From Prosthecomicrobium sp. N25 (GTDB taxonomy: Bacteria > Pseudomonadota > Alphaproteobacteria > Rhizobiales > Ancalomicrobiaceae): DNA of 64,000 nt. Each line of letters begins with the position of its first letter. Position 1 is the stretch's first letter. Made by a program: the position numbers and the translations under genes. Below are positions 8,577 to 16,653 of the stretch, piece after piece. The DNA is taken from assembly GCF_037203705.1 (NCBI RefSeq), contig NZ_JBBCAT010000003.1:186001-250000 (forward strand), written 5' to 3'. Under the pieces are notes generated by a model. That model worked only from the letters and a program-made list of their open reading frames with translations, was not told the DNA's origin and ran no database searches.

Positions 8577-9422
8577 CTACATCGGCGCCGCGCGCGAGCC
8601 CGGGGCTTGGCTCCGCCTGAAGGCGGGCAGTGCGGCCGCGATGGCCGCCGCCGCCCCGGCGAGGGCGATCACCCACCAGGCTGACAGCTCGTCGTCGAAG
8701 GTCAGCAGAATCGGCAGGGTCTCGGCCGGCGGCATGTCCTGGTACGCCCACAGCCAGAGGATCTCGAGCCCGAACGCCGCCGCCCCGGCGCCGATCGCCA
8801 AGAGCCCCAGTGCCATCGCGGAGCGGCCCCGTCCCGCCCCCCGCAGCGCCCGCCATGCCATCAGCCAGAGGAACAGACCGGCCGTCCAGTACTGCGCGCC
8901 GAAGACGCCCGGCGAGAGCAGGAAGTGGGCGACCGCCAGCCCGCTCGCCGCATAGTTCAGCCGGTGCAGCCGATGCCAGCGCTCCGCCCCGAGCCGCGCC
9001 ACGGCCGCGTCCGTGGAGGTGAGGCCGAGCGCCAGCAGCAGGGCGAGCGACCCGCTGGCCACCAGGATCGTCGGGCGCCGCATCTGGGCGGCGAGTTCGC
9101 CGGCGTCCCACCGGAACAACATCGCGAAGGCGACCACGTGCAGGAGGGAATAGAGGAGCGCGGAGACGCCCAGGATCCGCCGCGCCTCGATCAGCCGGCC
9201 GAGCCCCAGGATGGCCCGCGCCGGGGAGACCGCTAGCGTCAGCAGGAGCAGCACCGTCGCCCACACGCCCGACCAGTAGGTGAAGCCGATCACCGGGATC
9301 GGCCCGAAGGCCCCGCTCCGCCAGTCGGCCAGCATGAAGGCCGCCGGCACCGCGGCGAGCACGAGCGCCCCCGCCCGGATCGCCGAGAAGGCCCCGCGTC
9401 GGTCGCGCCAGGGTGCCAGCAT
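8577..9422 (-). CDS. YedZ/MsrQ-like ferric-reductase-type haem membrane protein
   Basis: A 281-residue protein with about seven membrane segments. The region RRILGVSALLYSLLHVVAF and later WHRLHRLNYAASGLAVAHFLL carry the paired histidines typical of the ferric-reductase-like/MsrQ haem b domain (H...RR-LG-x(n)-H and H-R-L-x-Y). MsrQ passes electrons across the membrane to a periplasmic reductase; no MsrP-like partner is seen. I place the start at ATG 9422 because AGGGAGATCCCG precedes it; an upstream in-frame ATG at 9467 has no such site. It follows the anchored protein gene closely. A function in metal or haem redox fits the neighbouring metal-uptake operon but is inference. Confidence 0.7.
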   Translation of the reverse strand: MLAPWRDRRGAFSAIRAGALVLAAVPAAFMLADWRSGAFGPIPVIGFTYWSGVWATVLLLLTLAVSPARAILGLGRLIEARRILGVSALLYSLLHVVAFAMLFRWDAGELAAQMRRPTILVASGSLALLLALGLTSTDAAVARLGAERWHRLHRLNYAASGLAVAHFLLSPGVFGAQYWTAGLFLWLMAWRALRGAGRGRSAMALGLLAIGAGAAAFGLEILWLWAYQDMPPAETLPILLTFDDELSAWWVIALAGAAAAIAAALPAFRRSQAPGSRAAPM

Positions 9423-9463
9423 CGGGATCTCCCTCGTGAGACGGCCCCCGGCCGTCCGCGCCG

Positions 9464-10042
9464 TCACGGCGGCGATCCGGCCGGCAGGATGCCGGCGAGG
9501 TTGCCGTCCTGGCCGGGCGGGATCAGATCGTAGAAGCCGGCGAGCCGGATGCGCACCACGGCCGTGCCGCCGGACTGGTTCTGCAGGTACCAGCCGTGGA
9601 TCCCCGTCACGGGCGCCGTGAGGGCGCCGTAGGAGGCGAGACCCGTCTCCTTCCGGTAGTCGATCACGGTCACCGTGGGGGCGCCCGGGCCGGGCTCGGT
9701 CTCCCCGTGGAACTCGGCGTAGAACTCCTCCGGGTCCGCGATCCCGGTCACCTCGAGGGCGTAGACCAGGGTGGCGCCGACCCGCATCCGGACCTTGTAT
9801 TCGAGCTCGTAGCCGTCCGGCCCGGCATCCGGGGACCGGAGGCGGATCTCGACGACGTCGCTCCGGAACGGTTGCGCCTCTGCGGTCGCGCCGGTCCCGG
9901 CCGCAACCTCGCCGGCAGCCGCCGGATCGCCCCCGGCTCCGAGGAAGCCGAGAAGCAGGAGAAGCGTGGCGAAGCCGACCCGACGGCCCCGACGGCGCGC
10001 GGGCGGGAGGATCGGGACGGATCGGCGTGGCGGTCTCGACAT
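9464..10042 (-). CDS. Membrane-anchored periplasmic protein (transmembrane anchor protein-like)
   Basis: A 192-residue protein with a basic N-terminus (to about 22), one hydrophobic helix (about 23-42) and a beta-rich periplasmic domain. The domain pattern GYELEYKVRMRVGATLVY ... FYAEFHGE ... TGIHGWYLQNQSGG ... VVRIRLAGFYDL resembles proteins annotated simply as transmembrane anchor protein, where HGWyW-N is the conserved core. Function is unknown; such proteins occur near metal transport or efflux genes. It is divergent from the metal-uptake operon, with the third palindrome copy in the shared 236-base upstream region. Confidence 0.55.
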   Translation of the reverse strand: MSRPPRRSVPILPPARRRGRRVGFATLLLLLGFLGAGGDPAAAGEVAAGTGATAEAQPFRSDVVEIRLRSPDAGPDGYELEYKVRMRVGATLVYALEVTGIADPEEFYAEFHGETEPGPGAPTVTVIDYRKETGLASYGALTAPVTGIHGWYLQNQSGGTAVVRIRLAGFYDLIPPGQDGNLAGILPAGSPP

Positions 10043-10126
10043 GATGACCTTGCTCGGACGGTCCGGGCCGCGGCGCCTCGGCCGGGCCTGGTCGCCGAGA
10101 CTGGCAGAGGAGGAGCCCCTCGCGAC

Positions 10127-10142
10127 ACCTGCACTTGCAGGT
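10127..10142 (+). promoter_or_regulatory. Palindromic operator candidate, copy 3 (ACCTGCACTTGCAGGT)
   Basis: A perfect 7+2+7 inverted repeat in the divergent region between the anchored-protein gene (minus) and the metal-uptake operon (plus). Read on the plus strand it is cACCTGCACTTGCAGGTa, the same extended form as copies 1 and 2 read on the minus strand, so all three face the downstream gene. No MerR-style TTGAC precedes the left arm, so it is not an obvious MerR/CueR promoter. Confidence 0.6.
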
Positions 10143-10278
10143 ATCGGCGGTCGGTCCGGTCGCTAAGCTGCCCCCTGACGGCGTCGTCCTGCCCGCCCGC
10201 CGGAGCGCCCCGCCGATCCCGGCCGGGCGGTCCGCCCGCCTGGGCCGGACGACCCGATCCGCTCCGGGAGAGGGACCG

Positions 10279-10641
10279 ATGCGGCGAAGGGGACTGTCGA
10301 GGCGCTGCCAGCCGCGGGCGGGACGAGCCGTGGCGCTGGCCTTGACCGGCGCGGCCTGGACGGGCCTGGCGGTCCTGCCCGCCCTCGCGCACGCGCCCCT
10401 CCTCAGCTGCTACGACAACGACGACGGCACGGTGACCTGCGAGGCCGGCTACAGCGACGGCGCCTCCTCGGCCGGCCAGGTGGTGCAGGTCCGCGAGGCG
10501 AACAGCCGGCTGATCGTCGAATCCGTCTTCGACGCCTCCGGCAGCTACACCTTCAAGAAGCCGGCCGTGCCCTTCATGGTCGAGTTCATCGGCGATCCGT
10601 CGCATCGCGCCGCCTTCGACGGAGAGGATCTGAAGAAATGA
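10279..10641 (+). CDS. Small periplasmic NikL-like protein
   Basis: A 120-residue protein with a signal peptide (hydrophobic about 17-36, cleavage near ALAHA). The mature part CYDNDDGTVTCEAGYSDGASSAGQ ... SGSYTFKKPAVPFMVEF has the look of the small carboxypeptidase-regulatory-like (NikL-type) domain that accompanies nickel/cobalt uptake systems and exposes an N-terminal His after cleavage (HAPLLS), a possible metal ligand. GGGAGAGGGACCG precedes ATG 10279. It is the first gene of an operon running to 15.6 kb and lies behind the third palindrome copy. The family assignment is from pattern memory. Confidence 0.55.
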   Translation: MRRRGLSRRCQPRAGRAVALALTGAAWTGLAVLPALAHAPLLSCYDNDDGTVTCEAGYSDGASSAGQVVQVREANSRLIVESVFDASGSYTFKKPAVPFMVEFIGDPSHRAAFDGEDLKK

Positions 10642-10694
10642 GGGACCGGACCGCGACCCGAGGAAGCGCGGCCGAAAGGACGGGAGGGGACGTC

Positions 10695-11528
10695 ATGGGA
10701 CGATGGAAGGGGGTCGTTCTCGCCGCCGCGCTGGGGCTTGCCGGAGCGGCGCCGGCCTCCGCGCATTTCCTCATGCTCCATGTCGACAGCGCCGCGCGCA
10801 TGCCCGGCGGCTCCGTGGACCTGGTGCTCGCCTTCGCGCACCCGTTCCCGGGCGCACCGATGATGACGCTGGACAAGCCGGCGGCCTTCTACATGCTCCG
10901 CCAGCGCGGGGCCGCCGCCAAGGAGGAGAAGATCGACCTCCTCAAGTACCTGGAGCCGACGGAGTTCGTGGGCACCGACGAGAAGCCGGCCGCCGCCTTC
11001 AAGGCGACGCTGCCGAAGACCGAGACGCGCTCCATGGGCGACTATGTCCTCGTCGTCGAGCCGCAGCCCTACTACGAGGCGACCGAGGACAAGTACATCC
11101 AGCAGTTCACCAAGACGGTCGTCAACGTCGGCGGCGTGCCGGGCAACTGGGACAAGCCGCTGAAGCTGCCGGCCGAGATCCGCCCGCTCGACAAGCCCTA
11201 TGCGGTCTGGACCGGCGGCGTGTTCCGGGGCGTGGTGCTCGCCAACGGCAACCCGGTCCCCTTCGCGGAGATCGAAGTCCAGTACCTGAACCGCGACGTC
11301 GACGCCGCGGGCCGGGGTTGGGCGGGCGACCCGAAGGTCAGGATCCCGCACCCCGCCTTCGAGACCGTCAGTCTCCGCTCCGACGCGAGCGGCACCTTCA
11401 CGGTCGGGATCACGCGGGCCGGCTGGTGGGGCATCGCGGCCCTGGCGGTCGGACCGACCACCACCCACAAGGGCAAGAAGCTGTCGCAGGACGCCGTCCT
11501 GTGGATCCAGGCCGCGGACGTGAAGTGA
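10695..11528 (+). CDS. DUF4198 (NikK-like) periplasmic protein
   Basis: A 277-residue secreted protein: signal peptide to about ASAHF, so a His again lies at the mature N-terminus (AHFLMLHVD), then a two-domain beta structure with LAFAHPFPGAPMM and a C-terminal SDASGTFTVGITRAGWWGIAAL typical of DUF4198. DUF4198/NikK proteins are periplasmic accessories of metal uptake and are thought to bind or hand over nickel or cobalt. GGGAGGGGACGTC precedes ATG 10695. It is one base from the next gene, so co-transcription with the ABC transporter below is clear; the metal is not. Confidence 0.75.
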   Translation: MGRWKGVVLAAALGLAGAAPASAHFLMLHVDSAARMPGGSVDLVLAFAHPFPGAPMMTLDKPAAFYMLRQRGAAAKEEKIDLLKYLEPTEFVGTDEKPAAAFKATLPKTETRSMGDYVLVVEPQPYYEATEDKYIQQFTKTVVNVGGVPGNWDKPLKLPAEIRPLDKPYAVWTGGVFRGVVLANGNPVPFAEIEVQYLNRDVDAAGRGWAGDPKVRIPHPAFETVSLRSDASGTFTVGITRAGWWGIAALAVGPTTTHKGKKLSQDAVLWIQAADVK

Positions 11529-11529
11529 C

Positions 11530-12147
11530 ATGGCGACCACCTTCGCCCCGAATGCCCGCCGCGCCGACAGGCTGGAGACCGTCCTGGTCGCGGTCGCCCT
11601 GGTGCTCTCGGTCGCGGCGACCGCGGCCTTCGCATGGGTGGCCGGAACGGGCGGCGACCGGCACCAGCCGCTGCTCGGCTGGCAGGTGAGTGCGCTGACG
11701 GGCCTCGGCCCCGACGACCAGGCCATCCATTCGGCGCTCTCCGTCGCCGCCGAGGAGATCGGATCGCTCAACTACGACTTCGGCGACTGGGCGAAGCCCG
11801 AGGAACTCGACAAGCTGCAGATCCCGCCCTTCACCAAGGACGAGTTCTGGGAGGAGCACGGCCGGGTCGTCTGGACCCAGCTCGACGCCGCCGACTTCAA
11901 CCGAGGCGGCGACACGAGCTATCTCGGCAGGGGCGGCACGGCGGCAGGCCAGTCGGCCTACCTCCTCGTCTTCCGCCACCGCCACATCGGCGCCGCCTAC
12001 ACCAACCAGACCGAGATCTGGGTCCATGCCGAGGCCGGGATCGGCGTGCCGGAGTCCGTCCGGGCGGAGGCGCTGGCCAAGGGCGGCTGGCGCCAGGTCG
12101 TCGCCTACAGCGGCGCCGACGAGGCGCAGCACCAGAAGGGCCACTGA
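11530..12147 (+). CDS. DUF6162-type membrane-anchored protein of the metal-uptake operon
   Basis: A 205-residue protein with one N-terminal membrane segment (about 18-41) and a periplasmic domain containing DFGDWAKPEELDKLQIPPF, RVVWTQLD and VFRHRHIGAAYTNQTEIWVH; the C-terminus is His-rich (EAQHQKGH). It fits what I remember as DUF6162, found in loci for Zn/Mn-type ABC importers. Histidine clusters suggest metal contact. It starts one base after the DUF4198 stop and ends three bases before the binding-protein gene, so it is part of the same transcript. Function unproven. Confidence 0.55.
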   Translation: MATTFAPNARRADRLETVLVAVALVLSVAATAAFAWVAGTGGDRHQPLLGWQVSALTGLGPDDQAIHSALSVAAEEIGSLNYDFGDWAKPEELDKLQIPPFTKDEFWEEHGRVVWTQLDAADFNRGGDTSYLGRGGTAAGQSAYLLVFRHRHIGAAYTNQTEIWVHAEAGIGVPESVRAEALAKGGWRQVVAYSGADEAQHQKGH

Positions 12148-12150
12148 GCG

Positions 12151-13068
12151 ATGCCGTCCCTCTCCCGCCGCGATATGATCCGCCTCGCGATCCTCGCCGC
12201 CGCCGGTATGCCCGCGCCCGCCCACGCCGAGCCTCGCCGCCTCAAGATCGGCATCACGCTCCACCCCTACTATTCCTTCGTGGCGAACGTGGTGGGCGAC
12301 GGAGCCGACATCGTCCCGATCGTCCCCGCCGAGGCCAACCCGCACGGCTACCAGCCGCAGCCGGAGGACATCAAGCGCACCATGTCGCTCGACGTCCTGG
12401 TCGTGAACGGCATCGGCCACGACGAATGGGTCTTCAAGATCGTCGAGGCGGCCGGGCGCAAGGACAGCCTGCCGCTCGTCTGGGCGAATGCCTCCGTGGC
12501 CCTCATCCCGATCGGCGGCGATACCGGGCCCGAGAAGGTGGTCAACCCGCACACCTTCATCTCCACCACCGCGGCGATCCAGCAGGTCTACGAGATCGCC
12601 CGCCGCCTCGGCGAGATCGACACCGGCGCGGCGGCCCGCTACCGGTCGGCCGCGCGCGACTACGCGGCCAGGATCCGCAAGCTCAGGGCCGACTTCATGC
12701 AGCGCGCGGCGGGCCTCTCCAAGGCCGGCTTCCGCGCCGCGACCATGCACGCCGGCTACGACTACCTCTTCCAGGAACTCGGCCTCAGGATCGCTGCAGT
12801 GGTCGAGCCGCGCCACGGCGTCAACCCGACCGCCCGCCAGTTCGCCCAGACCCTCGCCGACATCCGCGCGGCGGACGTCAACGTGCTGTTCGCCGAAAAA
12901 TACTTCGGCGAGAGCGCCCTGGCCGAGACCGTCCAGCGCGAGACCGGCGTGAAGGTCTTCACCCTGTCCCACATCACCGACGGCCCCTTCACGGCCGACA
13001 AGTTCGAGGTCGAGATGGCGGAGAACCTCGCCACGGTCGAGCGCGCGATCCGGGCGGTGGCGTCGTGA
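12151..13068 (+). CDS. Metal ABC transporter periplasmic binding protein (ZnuA family, first copy)
   Basis: A 305-residue SBP_bac_9-type protein. The start SRRDMIRLAIL is twin-arginine-like and is followed by cleavage near AHAEP. Expected metal-site segments are kept: ITLHPYYSF, EANPHGYQPQPEDI, VNPHTFIS and MHAGYDYLFQELG carry candidate His ligands. It would capture Zn, Mn or a similar ion in the periplasm and pass it to the ABC permease encoded downstream. Its stop overlaps the GTG of the ATPase gene. A second, more divergent binding-protein gene closes the operon. Confidence 0.85.
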   Translation: MPSLSRRDMIRLAILAAAGMPAPAHAEPRRLKIGITLHPYYSFVANVVGDGADIVPIVPAEANPHGYQPQPEDIKRTMSLDVLVVNGIGHDEWVFKIVEAAGRKDSLPLVWANASVALIPIGGDTGPEKVVNPHTFISTTAAIQQVYEIARRLGEIDTGAAARYRSAARDYAARIRKLRADFMQRAAGLSKAGFRAATMHAGYDYLFQELGLRIAAVVEPRHGVNPTARQFAQTLADIRAADVNVLFAEKYFGESALAETVQRETGVKVFTLSHITDGPFTADKFEVEMAENLATVERAIRAVAS

Positions 13069-13751
13069 GCCGCGGCCCGGCGGTCATGATCCGCGACCTG
13101 ACGGTCCGGCTGGGGGGGCTCGAACAGCTTGCCGGCGTGTCCCTCTCGGTCGCGCCCGGCACGGTCCACTGCATCGTCGGCCCGAACGGCGGCGGCAAGA
13201 CCACGCTGGTGCGCGCGATCCTCGGCCAGGTCCCCTACACGGGCACCATCGCCTTCGACGGATCGTCCGAATTCACCATCGGCTACGCGCCCCAATCCCT
13301 GGACCTCGACCGCTCGCTGCCGCTGACGGTGAGCGACGTCATGGCCCTGATGAACCAGCGGAGGCCGGCCTTCCTGGGTCGCTCCGGCCGGCTGCGCGCC
13401 GCCCAGGATGCCGCCCTCGCCCGGCTCGGCCTCGCCGGCAAGGAGCGCCAGCTCTTCGGCTTCCTGTCCGGCGGCGAGCGTCAGCGGCTCCTCTTCGCCC
13501 AGGCGCTCGTGCCCGCGCCCGACCTCCTCGTCATGGACGAGCCGACCTCGAACATGGACGACGCCGGCGCCCGGCTGGTCGAAGCCATCGTGGCGGATCT
13601 GCGCCAGCAGGGCACGACGGTCGTCTGGGTCGACCACGATTGGGAGCAGGTGCGCCGCATCGCCGACACCGTGACCCACATCCGCGGCCGCGTCGTCGCG
13701 ACGGGACCGGCCGCACGCGTCCTCGGCACCCTCGCGGGAGAAGTCGCATGA
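13065..13751 (+). CDS. Metal ABC transporter ATP-binding protein
   Basis: A 228-residue ABC ATPase with Walker A GPNGGGKTT, a Q-loop region (YAPQS), signature LSGGERQ, Walker B LLVMDEP and switch histidine VDHDW. It would drive import through the neighbouring ABC-3 permease. The start is GTG 13065, overlapping the binding-protein stop as GTGA; an in-frame ATG at 13086 would still leave the fold intact. The stop overlaps the permease ATG by four bases. A compact ATPase of this length and context is typical of Zn/Mn uptake systems. Confidence 0.88.
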   Translation: MSRGPAVMIRDLTVRLGGLEQLAGVSLSVAPGTVHCIVGPNGGGKTTLVRAILGQVPYTGTIAFDGSSEFTIGYAPQSLDLDRSLPLTVSDVMALMNQRRPAFLGRSGRLRAAQDAALARLGLAGKERQLFGFLSGGERQRLLFAQALVPAPDLLVMDEPTSNMDDAGARLVEAIVADLRQQGTTVVWVDHDWEQVRRIADTVTHIRGRVVATGPAARVLGTLAGEVA

Positions 13752-14659
13752 CCCCGGCCTACGATGCGCTCCGGGCCGGCCTCGAGGCCCTCGCCAAGCT
13801 CGGGATCCTGCCGAACGCGGTCTTCCTCCAATTCGTCGCCAACGCGATCCTGGCCGCCCTGGTCATCGGCCCCCTGCTCGGCGTCCTCGGCACCATGGTG
13901 GTGGTCAAGCGCATGGCCTTCTTCAGCCAGGCCATCGGCAACGCCGCGCTGACCGGCGTGAGCATCGGCGTTCTGATCGGCGAATCAAATACTTCGCCCT
14001 ACATCTCCATGTTCTCGTTTTGCATCATGTTCGGGCTCGTGCTCCGCTACACCCAGACCCGCACCAGCCTGACGAGCGACGTCCTGATCGGGGTGTTCCT
14101 GTCCATCTCGCTGGCGGTCGGGGCCTCGCTGCTCCTCTTCGTTTCGGCACGCATGAACACGCATGTCCTCGAGAACATCATGTTCGGCTCAATCCTGACG
14201 GTGAACTACGCGGACCTGAACATCCTCCTGGCGGTCGCCCTCGTCACGGTCCTGCTCGGGGCTCCGGCCTACAACGGCATGCTGCTGGCGAGCTTCAGCC
14301 CGAGCCTCGCGGAGGTGCGCGGGACCTGGGTGAGAACCCTCGAGTACGGCTTCGTGCTCCTCATCACCATCGTGACGGTCGCCTGCGTGAAGATCGTCGG
14401 CGCCATCCTGGTCGAGGCCCTGCTGATCGTTCCCGCCGCGGCCGCGCGCAACATCAGCCGCTCGCTCGCCGGCTTCGTGGGATGGTCGGTGCTCTTCTCC
14501 ACCTCCGCCTGCCTGATCGGCATCGTGGCCCCCATGCAGTACAACATCCCGGTGCCCTCCGGCGGCGCCATCATCCTGGTCGCGGCCGCCTTCTTCCTGG
14601 TGACGGCGGTCCTCCGGAACTCGCTCGGCCTCTACCGCGGCGCGAGGGTCTCGGGATGA
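13748..14659 (+). CDS. Metal ABC transporter permease (ABC-3 family)
   Basis: A 303-residue protein with eight or more hydrophobic segments, including VVVKRMAFFSQAIGNAALTGVS and the C-terminal VKIVGAILVEALLIVPAAAARN, both typical of ABC-3 Zn/Mn/Fe permeases (the second is the ATPase-contact and gating region). It overlaps the ATPase gene upstream and the second binding-protein gene downstream by four bases each. A TCAAATACTTC stretch near 13985 uses more AT than its surroundings, but the frame is intact. Confidence 0.88.
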   Translation: MTPAYDALRAGLEALAKLGILPNAVFLQFVANAILAALVIGPLLGVLGTMVVVKRMAFFSQAIGNAALTGVSIGVLIGESNTSPYISMFSFCIMFGLVLRYTQTRTSLTSDVLIGVFLSISLAVGASLLLFVSARMNTHVLENIMFGSILTVNYADLNILLAVALVTVLLGAPAYNGMLLASFSPSLAEVRGTWVRTLEYGFVLLITIVTVACVKIVGAILVEALLIVPAAAARNISRSLAGFVGWSVLFSTSACLIGIVAPMQYNIPVPSGGAIILVAAAFFLVTAVLRNSLGLYRGARVSG

Positions 14660-15597
14660 GCCCGCGCCGCGCGACGCTCGGGGTCGCGCTCCTCGCCGCC
14701 CTGCTCCTCCCCGGCACGGCGCGCGCGGGCGAGACCGTGCTCGCCGGCATCAGGCCGATCCAGGGCGTCGCCGCCGCGCTCGCCGCCGGCACGGGCCTCA
14801 CCGTCGAGCCGGCCGCCGAACCGCTGCCCGGCATGGCGCGCCTGGCCCGGACGCTTGCCCGCCCCGACCCGGCGCGCGACCGCCGCCTGGCGGCCGCCGC
14901 CGCCGTGGTGACGGTGGACTCCGTATGGCCCGAGGACCCTCTCTACCGCGAGGCACGGGCGCGCAACATCCGGGTGGTGCGGATCGATGCCGCGCGCGCG
15001 CTGGACGGCCCGGGCCTCAGCGTCGCCGTGGTCGCCCGCCCGTCGTCCAGCATGCCCTGGCGGCGCGATCCGCCGGCGGCCGGACCGGCCCCGCAGGTCT
15101 GGTTCAGCCTCGCCAATTGCATCCGCATGGCCGAGATCGTGGCCGGCGACATGAGGCGGCTCGCCCCGGCCGACGCCGCCGCCATCGAGGCGAACCGCGC
15201 CGCCTTCGTCCAGCGTCTCCAGGCCCTCAAGGCCGAGTACGAAGCCCGCTTCGCCGCCCTGCCGGACCCCCGCGTCCTCGCCCTCACGGACCGCTTCGTC
15301 TACCTGACCAACGAGTTCGGCCTCGACGTCGAGGGCTACCTGCTGGAGGACGACGTCCGCTGGACGAAGGCGGATCTCGACGGCCTTGCGGCCTTCCTGA
15401 AGGAGCGCGACCTGCGGGTCGTCCTGCATCACTGGGAGCCGGCCGCGCCGATCCGCCAGGCCATCGCGGCCGGCGGTGCCCGCCTCGTCGTTCTCGACGA
15501 TCTCGAGGCCGCCCCGCCGGCGGCGTCCGCGGCCGGCGACCTGGAGCGCGTCCTCCGGAGCAACCTCGACCGCCTCGCGGCCGCCCTGGGGAACTGA
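14656..15597 (+). CDS. Divergent ZnuA-like binding protein (second copy) with altered metal ligands
   Basis: A 313-residue secreted protein (signal peptide to about TARAG) with the ZnuA-type layout: N-terminal lobe, a long connecting helix near DAAAIEANRAAFVQRLQALKAE, and a C-terminal lobe ending in a leucine/alanine helix. The site where family members have P-H-V-W reads PQVWFSLAN, and no early H-x-Y motif is seen, so canonical His ligands are lost, while LHHWEP offers new ones. It may bind another ion, a metal chelate, or act as a chaperone to the first binding protein. ATG 14656 overlaps the permease stop. Last gene of the operon. Confidence 0.65.
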   Translation: MSPRRATLGVALLAALLLPGTARAGETVLAGIRPIQGVAAALAAGTGLTVEPAAEPLPGMARLARTLARPDPARDRRLAAAAAVVTVDSVWPEDPLYREARARNIRVVRIDAARALDGPGLSVAVVARPSSSMPWRRDPPAAGPAPQVWFSLANCIRMAEIVAGDMRRLAPADAAAIEANRAAFVQRLQALKAEYEARFAALPDPRVLALTDRFVYLTNEFGLDVEGYLLEDDVRWTKADLDGLAAFLKERDLRVVLHHWEPAAPIRQAIAAGGARLVVLDDLEAAPPAASAAGDLERVLRSNLDRLAAALGN

Positions 15598-15735
15598 CCG
15601 CCCTCACGCCTCCGCCCATCGTCCTGAAGACGGGCCTCCCGCTCGTGGCTCCGGTGCCGGCAGAGATGCTGCGCGGCGCGGGCGCCGTTCGGGGTCGGGA
15701 CGCGGCCGAGGACCCGAGGCATGGACGTCCACCTC

Positions 15736-16653
15736 TCAAGGGTTTCCGGCGGCGCGGGCGGCCTGCAGCGCGCCTGGGCGCCGGCGCAGGCTGCGGCGGG
15801 CCCAGATCCACACGCCGGTGCCGAGCAGGCCCGTCAGGGCGACGGAGGTGATCACGTTGAGCCCGCCGCTCCAGACACCGGCGCCGTTCCCCTCGTGGAT
15901 GAGGCGCGGCCAGTTGCGCGGCAGCCGCACCAGCCCGCTGCTCGTCACCGCGTAGGCGGCGAGCTCCCCGCCCTCCCAGACGCGCGCCATCATGACCGGG
16001 CCGCGGCGGCGGATCGAGTTGAGGGTCGAGAGGTCATGGTCGGCCGCCACCATCCGGAGCGCCTGGACGAGCGGCACGGGCCCGCCTCCCGCCGGCGCGA
16101 GCGGCGCCGAGAGCGTGATCCCGAAGGCGAGCGCCAGGCCGGTCAGCGGGCTGAGGACGACCAGCGGCAGCAGGAACCAGGCGGTGCCCTTGTGCCAGCC
16201 CGGCACCGTGTTGCGCAGGCGCGGCAGCCCCATCAGCACGCCGAGCGTGACGATCACCAGCATCGCGATGGTCGAGGCCGTGACCAGCCAGCCGAGGTCG
16301 CCGATCAGCCGCTCGTGCAGGCCGCGCGCCGTATTGAAGACGCCCGCCCAGGTCCCGCCGGCGCGCGGCGCCCCGGTCGAAAGATCGAAGCTCCGCCCCG
16401 GACCGCCCGGCCCGCCGCCGATCGTCAGGGTGCCGTCCTGCGGCGCGATGGAGAGGCCGCCCGCCTTGCCCTCCGGATCCGCCTTGGCGAGCAGCGCCTC
16501 GACCGCCGGCAGCGTGAGCGACCCCGGCTTCACCGCCGAGACCTGCGCGATCGGCTCGAAGGAGAGCACCAGGCCGGTCAGGATGACGGCGAGGAGAGGC
16601 AGCGCGAAGGTGAGCGAGATCCAGCGGTGCAGTCTGAGAAACACGGGTTTCAT
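15736..16653 (-). CDS. PepSY-associated membrane protein
   Basis: A 305-residue inner-membrane protein with four hydrophobic segments: about 12-34, 128-150, 165-190 and 265-285. The N-terminal LRLHRWISLTFALPLLAVILTGLVLSF and GLHERLIGDLGW are the hallmark of PepSY-TM (iron-regulated membrane) proteins, with histidines that may bind haem or metal. The start is ATG 16653 because TTGGAGACATCG precedes it; longer in-frame starts lack one. It is divergent from a two-component system with 302 bases between, so the response regulator probably controls it. Such proteins are linked with siderophore reduction or redox control; the exact task is unknown. Confidence 0.75.
   Translation of the reverse strand: MKPVFLRLHRWISLTFALPLLAVILTGLVLSFEPIAQVSAVKPGSLTLPAVEALLAKADPEGKAGGLSIAPQDGTLTIGGGPGGPGRSFDLSTGAPRAGGTWAGVFNTARGLHERLIGDLGWLVTASTIAMLVIVTLGVLMGLPRLRNTVPGWHKGTAWFLLPLVVLSPLTGLALAFGITLSAPLAPAGGGPVPLVQALRMVAADHDLSTLNSIRRRGPVMMARVWEGGELAAYAVTSSGLVRLPRNWPRLIHEGNGAGVWSGGLNVITSVALTGLLGTGVWIWARRSLRRRPGALQAARAAGNP

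Noticed and set aside
5066-10142. MerR/CueR-type promoter reading of the three ACCTGCANNTGCAGGT sites
   Set aside because: The ACCT...AGGT arms resemble CueR sites, but no TTGAC-like -35 overlaps the left arm and the arms are only 2 bases apart, so the MerR layout does not fit.
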